Shown piece by piece: positions 1 to 6,882 of a stretch of 13,208 nucleotides of DNA (positions are counted from its first letter, which is position 1; each line of letters opens with the position of its first letter). Origin of the DNA: Chloroflexota bacterium. GTDB taxonomy: Bacteria > Chloroflexota > Limnocylindria > P2-11E. Below the pieces are notes generated by a model that saw only the letters and a program-made list of their open reading frames with translations, was not told the DNA's origin and did no database searches. A program made the translations under genes and the position numbers. The DNA lies in NCBI GenBank assembly GCA_005883775.1, contig VBEU01000113.1, positions 1-13,208 on the forward strand. The letters run 5' to 3'.

Positions 1-629
1 ACCCACGTGCGCACATGAATGCTGAAACCAGAGAGCGTCCCGGTGACCTTGCCCTCTCGGAGCGCGGCCAGGAGCTCCTGCGGCGTCACGAACGGCGCGA
101 CGTCCACGTAAGCACGGCCGATCTCGATCGGGCGGTGCGAATCGCTGCCGACGCCGCCCGGGAGATCGTGCTCCCGTGCGAATTCGAGCGCACGTACGTT
201 GCTCGACGTTGCGACCTCGCGTGCGTTGAATACCTCCACGACATCGAGCTTCGGTGCGACCCGCTCGAGCACCGATCGGCGGAGATGCCGGCGTCGGTTT
301 CGACTGAAGGGATGGGGCACGTACGCGAGCCCGCCCTGTTCGTGAATGAGGTCGATGGTGTGCTCCGCGGTGAGTCCGGACGCGACTTTCTTTTCCAGAT
401 AGAGCCCGACCAGCTCGCCATCGGCGGTCGTGATCTCTTCACCCACGATCACCTGAAGGCCGGGGTCGGTCTCGCGCAGCCGAAGACCGCCTTCGACGGT
501 GTCGTGATCGGTGATGCATACCGCTCCAAGCTGCGCCTCGCGGGCGAGCTCGGCGAACTCGGCCAGAGACACGCGACTATCCCGCGAGTACTCGGTATGC
601 ATGTGCATGTCCAGCCTGATCCGGTCCAC
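1..629 (-). CDS. PHP-domain metal-dependent phosphoesterase (partial, C-terminus beyond left edge)
   Basis: About 209 codons are present and the frame is open to the window edge. The translation carries the PHP-fold metal-binding motifs in order: HMHTEYSRDS near the N-terminus (HxH), ITDHDT near residue 40, VGEE near 62, VPHPFSR near 105 and GSDSHRP near 160. These ligate the two or three metals of PHP phosphoesterases, a family that includes 3'-5' exonucleases, nucleoside 3',5'-bisphosphate phosphatases and histidinol phosphatase. The substrate cannot be told from sequence; the short PHP followed by a GSDSH-type C-terminal segment resembles the YciV/RNase AM-like or PHP_C groups. GTG at 629 is chosen because it gives the usual 'RIRLDMHMHT' opening. 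ATG at 608 is an alternative with an AGG about 6 nt upstream. The start lies 39 bases past the stop of the tetR-like gene, in the same frame, so the two are probably co-transcribed. Confidence 0.88.
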   Translation of the reverse strand, partial: MDRIRLDMHMHTEYSRDSRVSLAEFAELAREAQLGAVCITDHDTVEGGLRLRETDPGLQVIVGEEITTADGELVGLYLEKKVASGLTAEHTIDLIHEQGGLAYVPHPFSRNRRRHLRRSVLERVAPKLDVVEVFNAREVATSSNVRALEFAREHDLPGGVGSDSHRPIEIGRAYVDVAPFVTPQELLAALREGKVTGTLSGFSIHVRTW

Positions 630-668
630 GAAGCGACTGTGCCGCAGTTCGCGTGCCGCCGATCTCCG

Positions 669-1190
669 TCAGCCCGTTAAGCCGCCTCGGCCGGTCTCGG
701 CGAACGCGAGCACCTCGATGACATTGCCCGCGGCTGCAGCCGTGTCACTGTCGAGCTTCGAGTCGCCGAGGGCCAGCGTCACCCACGCCGCGGTCTTTGC
801 GTCGACGGCCGGGTGGCGGCGATCACGTGCCTCTCGGATGCGGTCGAACGCTGCCGCGAGATGCTCCTTACTGTCGCGCCGCAGGTCGCGCCCGTGGTCA
901 CGCAGCTGCGCGTCCACTCCGCAGGCCTCGATCATGGCGCGCAGGAGCGCAGGGTCGGATCCCGAAAGGACCCGAACGACATCCGCGGCTATCTGGTCGT
1001 TCGTCGCGCCGAGGGCATCGAACGTCCGAACACGGAGGTCGTGCTCCTCGTCCATCAAGTGCCGCATGAGTTCGGCCTTGTCGGGAAACTGGTGATAGAA
1101 GGTGCCGATCCCCACACCCGCAGCGCGGCAGATCTGGTGAACGCTCGCCGCGTACCCCGCTTGAGCAAAGGTCTGTCGTGCGGCGGACAA
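669..1190 (-). CDS. TetR/AcrR-family transcriptional regulator
   Basis: The N-terminal helix-turn-helix is typical of TetR: 'FAQAGYAASVHQICRAAG' followed by 'VGIGTFYHQFPDKAELM' (residues about 8-42). A helical ligand-binding domain with no recognisable ligand class follows. The protein is 173 residues from the TTG at 1190, slightly short for the family. Upstream codons 1191-1250 in the same frame read ERAQRRPQEKRARL, which looks like the usual basic N-terminal helix, yet contain no ATG, GTG or TTG before an in-frame TGA. The true start may therefore be a non-canonical CTG at 1250, or the N-terminus is truncated. A GGAG lies 16 nt ahead of the TTG, which is too far to be convincing. The gene is divergent from the PAS-LuxR gene with a 17-bp inverted repeat between them, and is followed by the PHP gene. 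Confidence 0.87.
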   Translation of the reverse strand: MSAARQTFAQAGYAASVHQICRAAGVGIGTFYHQFPDKAELMRHLMDEEHDLRVRTFDALGATNDQIAADVVRVLSGSDPALLRAMIEACGVDAQLRDHGRDLRRDSKEHLAAAFDRIREARDRRHPAVDAKTAAWVTLALGDSKLDSDTAAAAGNVIEVLAFAETGRGGLTG

Positions 1191-1249
1191 AAGTCGCGCG
1201 CGCTTCTCCTGCGGGCGGCGCTGGGCCCGCTCCGTCGTTCGATCGGTCA

Positions 1250-1266
1250 GGACACAGACTGTGTCC
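1250..1266. promoter_or_regulatory. 17-bp inverted repeat, likely TetR operator
   Basis: GGACACAG (1250-1257), one central A, and CTGTGTCC (1259-1266) form a perfect 8+1+8 inverted repeat. It lies in the gap between the divergent tetR-like gene (start about 1190) and the PAS-LuxR gene (start about 1334), roughly 60 bases from each. TetR-family repressors commonly bind 15-20 bp inverted repeats in just this position. The repeat and its location are seen; the binding partner is inferred. Confidence 0.55.
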
Positions 1267-1333
1267 CAGGCGGAGGTGGTCCCGCAACCTTCGTGTGGTC
1301 CCCTTCATTTGGAGGGGAGCGCAAACTCCTCGG

Positions 1334-1948
1334 GTGGCGGCCCGAGAGGTGGTCCGGGACGATCTAGACCTGCAGCGTGGCGCGATCGCGATCCTCGACC
1401 CGGACGGGATCGTCACGTGGGCCGACGAAGCGTGGGCAACTCTGAAGAGCCAAACCGATCTCCCTGGCGTACCGATCGGGAAGAATCTCGTCGAGACGTA
1501 CCGCAAGCGCGACGAACCTATCCTGCAGGCGGTCGCCAACGCGATCGTGGCACTCTTCGAAGGCAAGGCAACCTACTTTGAGATCGAGCATGGCGCCAGG
1601 AGCGAGGGACGCTCCTATCTCACATCAGCGGCGGCGCTTCGGGGGGACCGGGCCGGCGCGGTCCTGATCCACCGGGTCGTGAGCGGGAAGCTCCGAGCGA
1701 ACGTTCCGCCATCGGCCGACGCGAGGACGCAACACAGCGACGTCATCGAGCGGCTGACGCCCAGAGAGCGCCAGGTACTCGAGGTCATGGCGGCCGGTCT
1801 CGACAACCGTGCGATAGCGGCGAAGCTCCGGATCGAGTACACGACCGTCCGCGGCCACGTCCGTGCCGTGATAGAGAAGCTCGGGGCGCGCTCGCGTCTG
1901 GAGGCCGTCGCCCGGGCATACCGAAACGGCTGGGTGCCAAAAGGGTGA
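1334..1948 (+). CDS. PAS-domain LuxR-type transcriptional regulator
   Basis: 204 residues. Residues about 14-116 look like a PAS fold ('GAIAILDPDGIVTWADEAW', then 'YFEIEHG' and 'GAVLIHRVVS'). Residues 138-202 are a LuxR/GerE-type DNA-binding domain: 'RLTPRERQVLEVMAAGLDNRAIAAKL', then 'VRGHVRAVIEKLG'. It lacks a phosphoacceptor receiver domain, so input probably comes through the PAS pocket or a partner. GTG 1334 is chosen because the open frame back to 1178 would overlap tetR and its translation looks non-coding. The purine-rich GGAGGGGAG at 1311-1319 is the only ribosome-site candidate; it is 14 nt from the GTG, but a small hairpin (GGAG 1316-1319 with CTCC 1326-1329) could shorten the distance. 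GTG 1295 is an alternative start. The stop overlaps the GTG of the MEDS gene. Confidence 0.85.
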   Translation: MAAREVVRDDLDLQRGAIAILDPDGIVTWADEAWATLKSQTDLPGVPIGKNLVETYRKRDEPILQAVANAIVALFEGKATYFEIEHGARSEGRSYLTSAAALRGDRAGAVLIHRVVSGKLRANVPPSADARTQHSDVIERLTPRERQVLEVMAAGLDNRAIAAKLRIEYTTVRGHVRAVIEKLGARSRLEAVARAYRNGWVPKG

Positions 1949-2571
1949 GTATCCGCAGACCTGCGCCCGACGCCCCGAAGTTCCCGGTCCCGAGCCACGT
2001 CGCCCTTCTCCACCACGGGGAAGCCGACCTGCGCGTCGCGGCGCTCGAGTTCATGCGGGAGGCGGTCGATCGCTCGGATGAAGCATTGCTCTGCTTCGGT
2101 GAGCCAGGCGTGGGTGAGCGGCTCTTGCGCGATCTCGAGCTATATATGGGCCGCGAGCTCTCGGCCGATCGCCGAGCCGGTCGCATCCTGGTGGGAGAGG
2201 CCAATCCGGACGTAGACCAGCAGCTCGAGAATTTCATCGCCCCCCTCGAAGCGTTCCGCGCGAGCGGATATGCGCTCGTGCGGTTCATCGGGATCGTCGC
2301 CTGGAACGTTCGGAACTTCCCGCCGCCGGAAGATTTCCTGTGGTTCGAGTCGAAGATGAACGAGGTCATGGCCGGCTTCCCGGTTGTCGGTCTCTGCCCC
2401 TATGACCTCGGGCGCATACCCGTTCGCGCGGTCGCTTATGGCGCACTCGAGACCCATCCCTTCGTGATGAGCGATGGAGTGCTGCGCGACAACCCGCAAT
2501 TCATCCCGCCCGATCGTTACCTGCGCGAACGATTGCTCGGGCTTCCTTGGCTCGAGAGCGAAGAGCCCTAG
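1945..2571 (+). CDS. MEDS-domain sensory protein (DcmR-type)
   Basis: 208 residues, apparently a single MEDS domain (methanogen/methylotroph DcmR sensory domain). Features that fit are 'HVALLHHGEADLRVAALEFMREAV' at 18-41, 'EALLCFG' at 46-52, and the C-terminal signature 'LCPYDLGRI' (150-158) with 'HPFVMSDGVLRDNPQFIPP' (171-189). In other proteins this domain sits on anti-sigma or HTH modules and is thought to bind small molecules or mediate signalling; here no output domain is fused. The GTG start overlaps the TGA of the PAS-LuxR gene by 4 nt (GTGA), so translation of the two is coupled and they probably form a sensor-regulator pair. The gene ends one base before the stop of the convergent ORF downstream of rho. 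Confidence 0.8.
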   Translation: MSIRRPAPDAPKFPVPSHVALLHHGEADLRVAALEFMREAVDRSDEALLCFGEPGVGERLLRDLELYMGRELSADRRAGRILVGEANPDVDQQLENFIAPLEAFRASGYALVRFIGIVAWNVRNFPPPEDFLWFESKMNEVMAGFPVVGLCPYDLGRIPVRAVAYGALETHPFVMSDGVLRDNPQFIPPDRYLRERLLGLPWLESEEP

Positions 2572-2572
2572 C

Positions 2573-2725
2573 TCAACCGAGCTTCGGCAGACCGTCGAGG
2601 GCGTGGCCGATGTAGCCAAACGCGATGAAGCCGAGGACCGCAAGACAAACGAAGAAAGCGAAGATCCAGAGCAGGAACGCGGTGTTCCGTACCTGGGTGC
2701 TGTCGTCCTTGACGCGCTTCGCTTG
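2573..2725 (-). CDS. Small single-pass membrane ORF directly after rho, no canonical start
   Basis: Fifty sense codons lie in the rho frame, between the rho stop TAA (2726-2728) and TGA (2573-2575). The translation is a short charged head (KRVKDDSTQVRN), one strongly hydrophobic span of about 23 residues (AFLLWIFAFFVCLAVLGFIAFGY) and a short tail ending GLPKLG. Forty-one of 50 codons end in G or C, matching genuine genes here, and the other two frames give no plausible protein. No ATG, GTG or TTG exists in this frame after the rho stop. GTC at 2711-2713 (V-K-D-D) differs from GTG by one base and is the most natural start position. Options are a sequence error, a non-canonical start, readthrough of the rho TAA, or a decayed gene. 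I do not recognise the family. Confidence 0.5.
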   Translation of the reverse strand, partial: QAKRVKDDSTQVRNTAFLLWIFAFFVCLAVLGFIAFGYIGHALDGLPKLG

Positions 2726-4150
2726 TTACTTCTCCTCCATCGACTTCGCGATGGCGGCGAGGAACTCCTTGTTCGTCTTGGTCTTGCCGAGCCGTTGCAG
2801 GAGGAGCTCGGTGCCTTCGATCTGGCCGACGGCCGAGAGCATCTTCCGCAGCAGGATCACCTGCCGCATGACCTCGGGTGCGAGCAGCATCTCCTCGCGG
2901 CGCGTGCCGGAGGCCGGGATGTTGATCGCCGGGAAGGTGCGGCGCTCCTGGAGCTTGCGGTCGAGGATCATCTCGGAGTTGCCGGTCCCCTTGAACTCTT
3001 CGTAGATCACGTCGTCCATGCGGGACCCCGTGTCGACGAGGCATGTGGCGAAGATCGAGAGCGATCCGCCGCCTTCGATGTTTCGCGCGGCGCCGAAGAA
3101 GCGCTTGGGTGGGTAGAGCGCGACCGGGTCCATGCCACCGGACAGCGTCCGGCCGGATGGCGGGACCGCGAGGTTGTACGCGCGTGCGAGACGAGTGATC
3201 GAGTCGAGGAGAATGACCACGTCGCGGCCGGTCTCGACGAGGCGCTTCGCGCGCTCCAGCGCGAGCTCCGCGACGCGGGTGTGGTTCTCGGTGGGCTCAT
3301 CGAACGTGGACGAGAAGACCTCGCCCTTGATGGATCGACGGATATCGGTCACTTCCTCGGGTCGCTCGCCGACGAGGACGACCATGATGTGGACGTCCTG
3401 GTGATTCCCGGAGATGCCGTTTGCGATGTCCTTCAGCAACTGCGTCTTGCCGGCCTTCGGCGGCGACACGATGAGTGCGCGCTGCCCGTAGCCGAGGGGG
3501 TTTACGAGGTTGATGAGGCGCTGGCTGAGGTTCGTGCTGTCGACCTCGAGGTCGAACATCTCGTCCGGGAAGACCGGCACGAGGTTCTCGAACACGGGCC
3601 GGCGCTTTGCCTGCTCAGGGTCGATGCCGTTGACCGCCTCGACGCGCAGCAGGCTGAAGTACTTCTCACTGTCCTTCGGCGGTCGCGTCTGGCCGGTCAC
3701 GAAGTCGCCCGTCCGAAGACCGAGGCGGCGCACCTGACTCGAGCCGACGTACACGTCCTCTGGTGAGGGGAGGAGGGAGCGGCGCCGCAGGAAACCGAAA
3801 CCGTCTTCGACGATCTCGAGGATGCCCTGCGCGAAGATGTTGCCCTGGACCTCGGTCTGGGCCTGAAGGATACGGGTGATGAGGTCCTGCTGGCCGAGGC
3901 CGGCCGCGCCTTCGACGTTGAATTCCTTCGCGATCTCCGCGAGCTCTTTCTGCTTTTTCTCGTTGAGCTCGGTGATCGTGTAGAACTTGCGGCTGGGTGC
4001 GGGAGGCGGGCCCTCGCGCCGTGTGGCCGTGGCGGTGGCTGTGCCACCGTTCGTTGCGGGACCGTTCGTGGCGGGGCCGTTCGACGCGTTCGTGGCGGGG
4101 GTTTCTTTGGTGGTGGGAGTGTCGAGTGGGGTGGGTTCTGGATTGTCCAA
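2726..4150 (-). CDS. rho: Transcription termination factor Rho
   Basis: 474 residues from TTG 4150. Residues 1-52 are low-complexity and disordered (PTPLDTPTTKETPATN, repeated NGPAT, APSRK). The Rho N-terminal helical domain follows (about 55-97), then the cold-shock-like RNA-binding domain with the RNP-type EDGFGFLR at 115-122, then the RecA-type ATPase. Walker A is SPPKAGKT at 229-236, Walker B VVILLD at 311-316, the Q-loop region TLSGGMD at 335-341, and the R-loop region DTGSRMDDVIYEEFKGTGN at 373-391. All key residues are present, so this should be an active hexameric RNA helicase that releases transcripts. The start is placed at TTG because AAGGAG stands 12 nt upstream; the same frame stays open to ATG 4240, which has no ribosome site. 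The C-terminus is complete at MEEK. Confidence 0.97.
   Translation of the reverse strand: MDNPEPTPLDTPTTKETPATNASNGPATNGPATNGGTATATATRREGPPPAPSRKFYTITELNEKKQKELAEIAKEFNVEGAAGLGQQDLITRILQAQTEVQGNIFAQGILEIVEDGFGFLRRRSLLPSPEDVYVGSSQVRRLGLRTGDFVTGQTRPPKDSEKYFSLLRVEAVNGIDPEQAKRRPVFENLVPVFPDEMFDLEVDSTNLSQRLINLVNPLGYGQRALIVSPPKAGKTQLLKDIANGISGNHQDVHIMVVLVGERPEEVTDIRRSIKGEVFSSTFDEPTENHTRVAELALERAKRLVETGRDVVILLDSITRLARAYNLAVPPSGRTLSGGMDPVALYPPKRFFGAARNIEGGGSLSIFATCLVDTGSRMDDVIYEEFKGTGNSEMILDRKLQERRTFPAINIPASGTRREEMLLAPEVMRQVILLRKMLSAVGQIEGTELLLQRLGKTKTNKEFLAAIAKSMEEK
4088..4150 (-). promoter_or_regulatory. C-rich, G-poor rut-like stretch at the start of rho mRNA
   Basis: The first 63 bases of the rho coding strand contain 30 C and only 7 G, in DNA where C and G are otherwise similarly common. 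C-rich, G-poor, unstructured RNA is the known Rho loading signature (rut). E. coli rho is autoregulated by Rho-dependent attenuation in its leader, so this may serve autoregulation here. The composition could also simply follow from the Pro/Thr/Asn-rich peptide encoded. Confidence 0.3.
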
Positions 4151-4162
4151 GCGGTGTGTTCG

Positions 4163-4168
4163 CTCCTT
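4163..4168 (-). promoter_or_regulatory. Ribosome binding site deciding the rho start
   Basis: AAGGAG on the minus strand lies 12 nt before TTG 4150. It is the only good Shine-Dalgarno match near the 5' end of rho and favours TTG over the in-frame ATG codons at 4225 and 4240. Confidence 0.5.
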
Positions 4169-4266
4169 AGTTTGCCTGCGGCCTTGTCGCCCAGGTCTCT
4201 GGCTTCGTGGGTCCGGTGGGCGCATTAGGTGCGCGCGCATCCGGCTCGTGAGAAAGAGGGGAAAGG

Positions 4267-5336
4267 TTGCGTAAGCCAGTATACAACGGCATGCCGAGGC
4301 TGACCACCGCCCAGACCGCTGAGCTCGCTTCGCTCTCGCGGGACATCCACGCGCATCCCGAGCTCGCCTACGAGGAGCGTCATGCCGTGGCCGCGATCAG
4401 CGCAGTGCTCGAGCGCGCCGGCCACCGGGTCGAGCGCGGCATCGGCGGTCTCGAGATGGCTGCGGTCACAATCTGATAGCGATCAGCAACGTGGGTGCCT
4501 ACCTGATCGCGGCGGCGAGCGCAGCGCGGCTCGAGGTGGGCGTCGAGCTGATCGGCACGCCGGCTGAAGAGAACGGCGGCGGCAAGATCGAGCTCCTACG
4601 TAAAGGCATCTTCGATCGGATCGTCGCCGCGCTTTCGTCACACCCCGCCGGGCAGGGCGGCTGGTCGGTGAGCGGTACGGGTCTCGGCGTCGTCGGCAAA
4701 CGCGTGACCTTCACCGGCGTTGCCTCGCACGCCGGGTCTGCACCCGAGAAGGGGCGCAATGCGCTCAACGCCGTCATCCGGTTCTTCGTCGGCATCGACG
4801 GATGGCGTCAGCAGCTCGAGACCGACTCGCGCGTGCATGGCTACATCAGCGACGGCGGCAAAGCGATGAACGTCGTGCCCGCGCGGGCCGAGGCGATCTT
4901 CGGCTTGCGTGCGAAGGAGCGCGGGAGCCTCGACGGGATGGTCGAGCGTTTCGGTGAGATCGCGAAGGGCGCCGCGCTCCTCACCGGCACGAAGGTCGAG
5001 ATCGCCGAATACCTTCCGTATTACGAGCCGGTCAAGGCGAACCTCGCGCTCGGGGACGTGATCACCGAAGAGCTCCGGCGCCTGGGGGTGACGCCGGAGC
5101 GCGGCGTCCTCGTCACCGCTTCCACGGACCTTGGCAACGTGTCGAGCAAGGTACCGACGGACTGGGTCCGTTTCCCGGTGAGCGAGAAGCCCGTGCCGGG
5201 TCATTCCGACCGGATGCGCGACGCGAGCATCAGCGACCTCGCGCACCGCAATGCGATGATCACCGCCGAGGCGCTCGGGTCGGCCGCCGTCGGGATCGCG
5301 ACCGACAAGGCACTGCGCGATCGGATCGCCAAATGA
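4267..5336 (+). pseudogene. M20-family amidohydrolase/dipeptidase broken by internal deletion and frameshift
   Basis: The 5' part (from TTG 4267 or ATG 4291) reads like an M20 N-terminus (SLSRDIHAHPELAYEERHAV) to GIGGLE at about 4455, then goes out of frame and stops at 4474-4476. The rest continues in a second frame: GCGHNL from 4458, then GTPAEENGGGKIELL, SHPAGQGGWSV and GHSDRMRDASISDLAH, to TGA 5334-5336. Aligned with the intact copy just downstream, about 29 codons between GGL and GCGHN are replaced by 5 bases, a net loss of about 82 nt. That removes the LLAEYDALPDVGH segment with the catalytic Asp region. The 3' frame is intact for over 280 codons, so the lesion looks recent, or it is an assembly error. 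A product starting at GTG 4491 would lack the N-terminal metal-binding half-site. AGGGGA lies just before TTG 4267. Confidence 0.85.
4278..4306 (-). promoter_or_regulatory. Candidate rho promoter
   Basis: On the minus strand, TGGTCA (4301-4306) and TATACT (4278-4283) are separated by 17 bases, matching a sigma-70-type promoter at 4/6 and 5/6. The predicted transcript would begin near 4271 with a pyrimidine-rich leader (4241-4270, few G). The promoter would overlap the first codons of the M20 pseudogene. The box GTATAC is self-complementary, so the plus strand also has TATACA at 4280-4285, 5 bases before ATG 4291, consistent with a leaderless start for the hydrolase operon. Confidence 0.3.
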
Positions 5337-6451
5337 ACGACTCGCTCCGCAACGACCTCATCAGGCTGTCCCGCGAGATCAACGCCGACCCCGAGCTGGC
5401 ATACAAGGAGGAGCGCGCGGTCGGCCGCATCACCGCACTTCTCCAAAAGCACGGCCACGAGGTCGAGCGGAACCTCGGAGGGCTTCCGACCGCGTTCCGC
5501 GCGCGGGTCGGTCCGCCGGGTCCGGCCGTCGCGCTCCTCGCTGAGTACGATGCCCTCCCGGACGTCGGGCACGGCTGCGGCCACAACCTCATCTCGATGA
5601 CCATCGTCGGCGCATTCCTCACCGCGGCCGCAAAGGCGACGGATCTGCAGACGGGGATCGAGCTCGTGGGCACGCCGGCAGAGGAGAGCGGTGGCGGAAA
5701 GATCGACCTTCTCGACAAGGGTGTGTTCAAGAACACCGTGGCAGCGCTTTTCTCGCATCCCGGCGCCGGCGGTCAGTGGAGCGTGAGCGAGAGGCTCCTC
5801 GGGATCTCGGTGAGGCGGGTCATCTACGAGGGCCTGGCGTCGCACGCCGCCGTCTCGCCGCAGAAGGGTCGCAACGCACTCACCGCGCTCATCGCGCTTT
5901 TCGTGGCGGTCGACGGTTGGCGGCAGCACCTTCCGTCTACGGCGCGGGTCCACGGGATCGTCCGCGAGGGTGGGGTCGCCTCGAACATCATCCCCTCGCG
6001 CGCCGTGGGCGACTTCGGCCTCCGCGCCGCGGAGATGGAAGCACTGAAAGAAATGGTCGCGATGTTCGAGGACATGGCGAGGGGCGCGGCGCTCCAGACC
6101 GGCACGAAGGTCAAGATCGAGGAGGAGATGCGTCCATACCTGCCGGTCGAGGCGAACCCGATCCTCGGCGAGGCGCTAGCGCAGGAGCTCGTCCGCCGCG
6201 GGAAGTCGCCGTCTCGGGGACATCTGGTGACCGCGTCCGGCGACATCGGGAACGTGTCGCAGAAGGTGCCGACGGACTACATCGGCTTTCCCGTGAGCGC
6301 GGAGGAGATACCGGGCCACTCCCATCGGATGCGCGAGGCGTCGGTGAGCGACTACGCCCATGACAGCGCGTTCGTGGTCATCGACTCGCTTGCGGCCACG
6401 GCGCTTAAGGTCGCCACCGACAAGACGTTCCGTGATTCGCTCCGCAAGTGA
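5333..6451 (+). CDS. M20-family metallopeptidase (AbgB/PM20D2-like amidohydrolase)
   Basis: 372 residues, usual length for single-chain M20D-type amidohydrolases. Motifs in order are HGHEVERNLGG at 40-50, LLAEYDALPDVGHGCGHN at 68-85 (Cys82 and His84 as likely metal ligands), GTPAEESGGGK at 113-123 (catalytic Glu pair), FSHP at 140-143, a dimerisation or lid domain opening with GLASHAA at 167-173, and PGHSHRMREAS at 327-337 (C-terminal His ligand). The pattern is closest to p-aminobenzoyl-glutamate hydrolase subunit B and PM20D2, which cleaves beta-alanyl-lysine-type dipeptides. The exact substrate is not readable from sequence. ATG overlaps the TGA of the broken upstream copy (ATGA), and its own TGA overlaps the next GTG, so it is inside a coupled operon. 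No signal peptide, so cytoplasmic. Confidence 0.93.
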   Translation: MNDSLRNDLIRLSREINADPELAYKEERAVGRITALLQKHGHEVERNLGGLPTAFRARVGPPGPAVALLAEYDALPDVGHGCGHNLISMTIVGAFLTAAAKATDLQTGIELVGTPAEESGGGKIDLLDKGVFKNTVAALFSHPGAGGQWSVSERLLGISVRRVIYEGLASHAAVSPQKGRNALTALIALFVAVDGWRQHLPSTARVHGIVREGGVASNIIPSRAVGDFGLRAAEMEALKEMVAMFEDMARGAALQTGTKVKIEEEMRPYLPVEANPILGEALAQELVRRGKSPSRGHLVTASGDIGNVSQKVPTDYIGFPVSAEEIPGHSHRMREASVSDYAHDSAFVVIDSLAATALKVATDKTFRDSLRK

Positions 6452-6882
6452 CGAGCGATCTGGGCGCGCGCAATCGCGCATCGCGCGACCGCCTGGCGGC
6501 GGTGACCGCACGCCTCGGTGGTCGGAGCGTCGAGCTGCCCGGGGGTTGGACGGCCGCGGCGGTCCTCGCGCATCTCGCCTTCTGGGATGCGTTCGTCGCG
6601 GCTCGGCTCGAGAAGTTCGCGCGCGATCGTGGACCGATGGAGCCCGGGAGCGACGCGTTGACCGACCTCATGAACGCGGCCGGCCTCCCGCAGTGGCTGG
6701 CGCTTCCCGCCGCCGCGGCCGGCGAGCTCGCGACCGGAGCCGCCGCGGCGGTAGATCGCCTCATCGAAGGCCTTCCCACCGACGCGCTCGACGAGATCCG
6801 CGCGATGAAGCGCCCGCGCCTGCTGGATCGGTCGCTCCATCGGAAAGAGCACCTCGACGAGATCGAGCGCGCGCTGCGGTGA
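6448..6882 (+). CDS. DinB-like / maleylpyruvate isomerase-like four-helix protein
   Basis: 144 residues, mostly helical. 'GWTAAAVLAHLAFWDAFVAARLEKF' (33-57) matches the start of DinB/MDMPI-type bundles, where a His in the 'AHL' element is a metal ligand (His42). The C-terminal 'LHRKEHLDEIERAL' (130-143) supplies the expected H-x3-H pair (His131 and His135). Such proteins include thiol-dependent transferases and isomerases using mycothiol or bacillithiol, but many have no known activity. GTG overlaps the preceding TGA, and its own TGA overlaps the GTG of the peptidase gene, so it is translated with the two hydrolases. Its role in the cassette is unknown. Confidence 0.75.
   Translation: MTSDLGARNRASRDRLAAVTARLGGRSVELPGGWTAAAVLAHLAFWDAFVAARLEKFARDRGPMEPGSDALTDLMNAAGLPQWLALPAAAAGELATGAAAAVDRLIEGLPTDALDEIRAMKRPRLLDRSLHRKEHLDEIERALR

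Noticed and set aside
15..680. 221-residue open frame on the plus strand
   Set aside because: It is antisense to the PHP-domain gene, whose minus-strand translation carries all PHP metal motifs.
1178..1333. Longer N-terminus for the PAS-LuxR protein
   Set aside because: It would overlap the tetR start and span the operator repeat, and its translation is Arg/Gly/Pro-rich filler before the PAS domain begins.
2474..3766. 430-residue open frame on the plus strand
   Set aside because: Antisense to rho; the minus strand encodes complete Rho motifs.
6360..6878. Upstream extension of the P1 peptidase frame
   Set aside because: It runs through the M20 and DinB genes in another frame with Arg-rich, non-family sequence; GTG 6879 overlaps the DinB stop as in the other coupled pairs.
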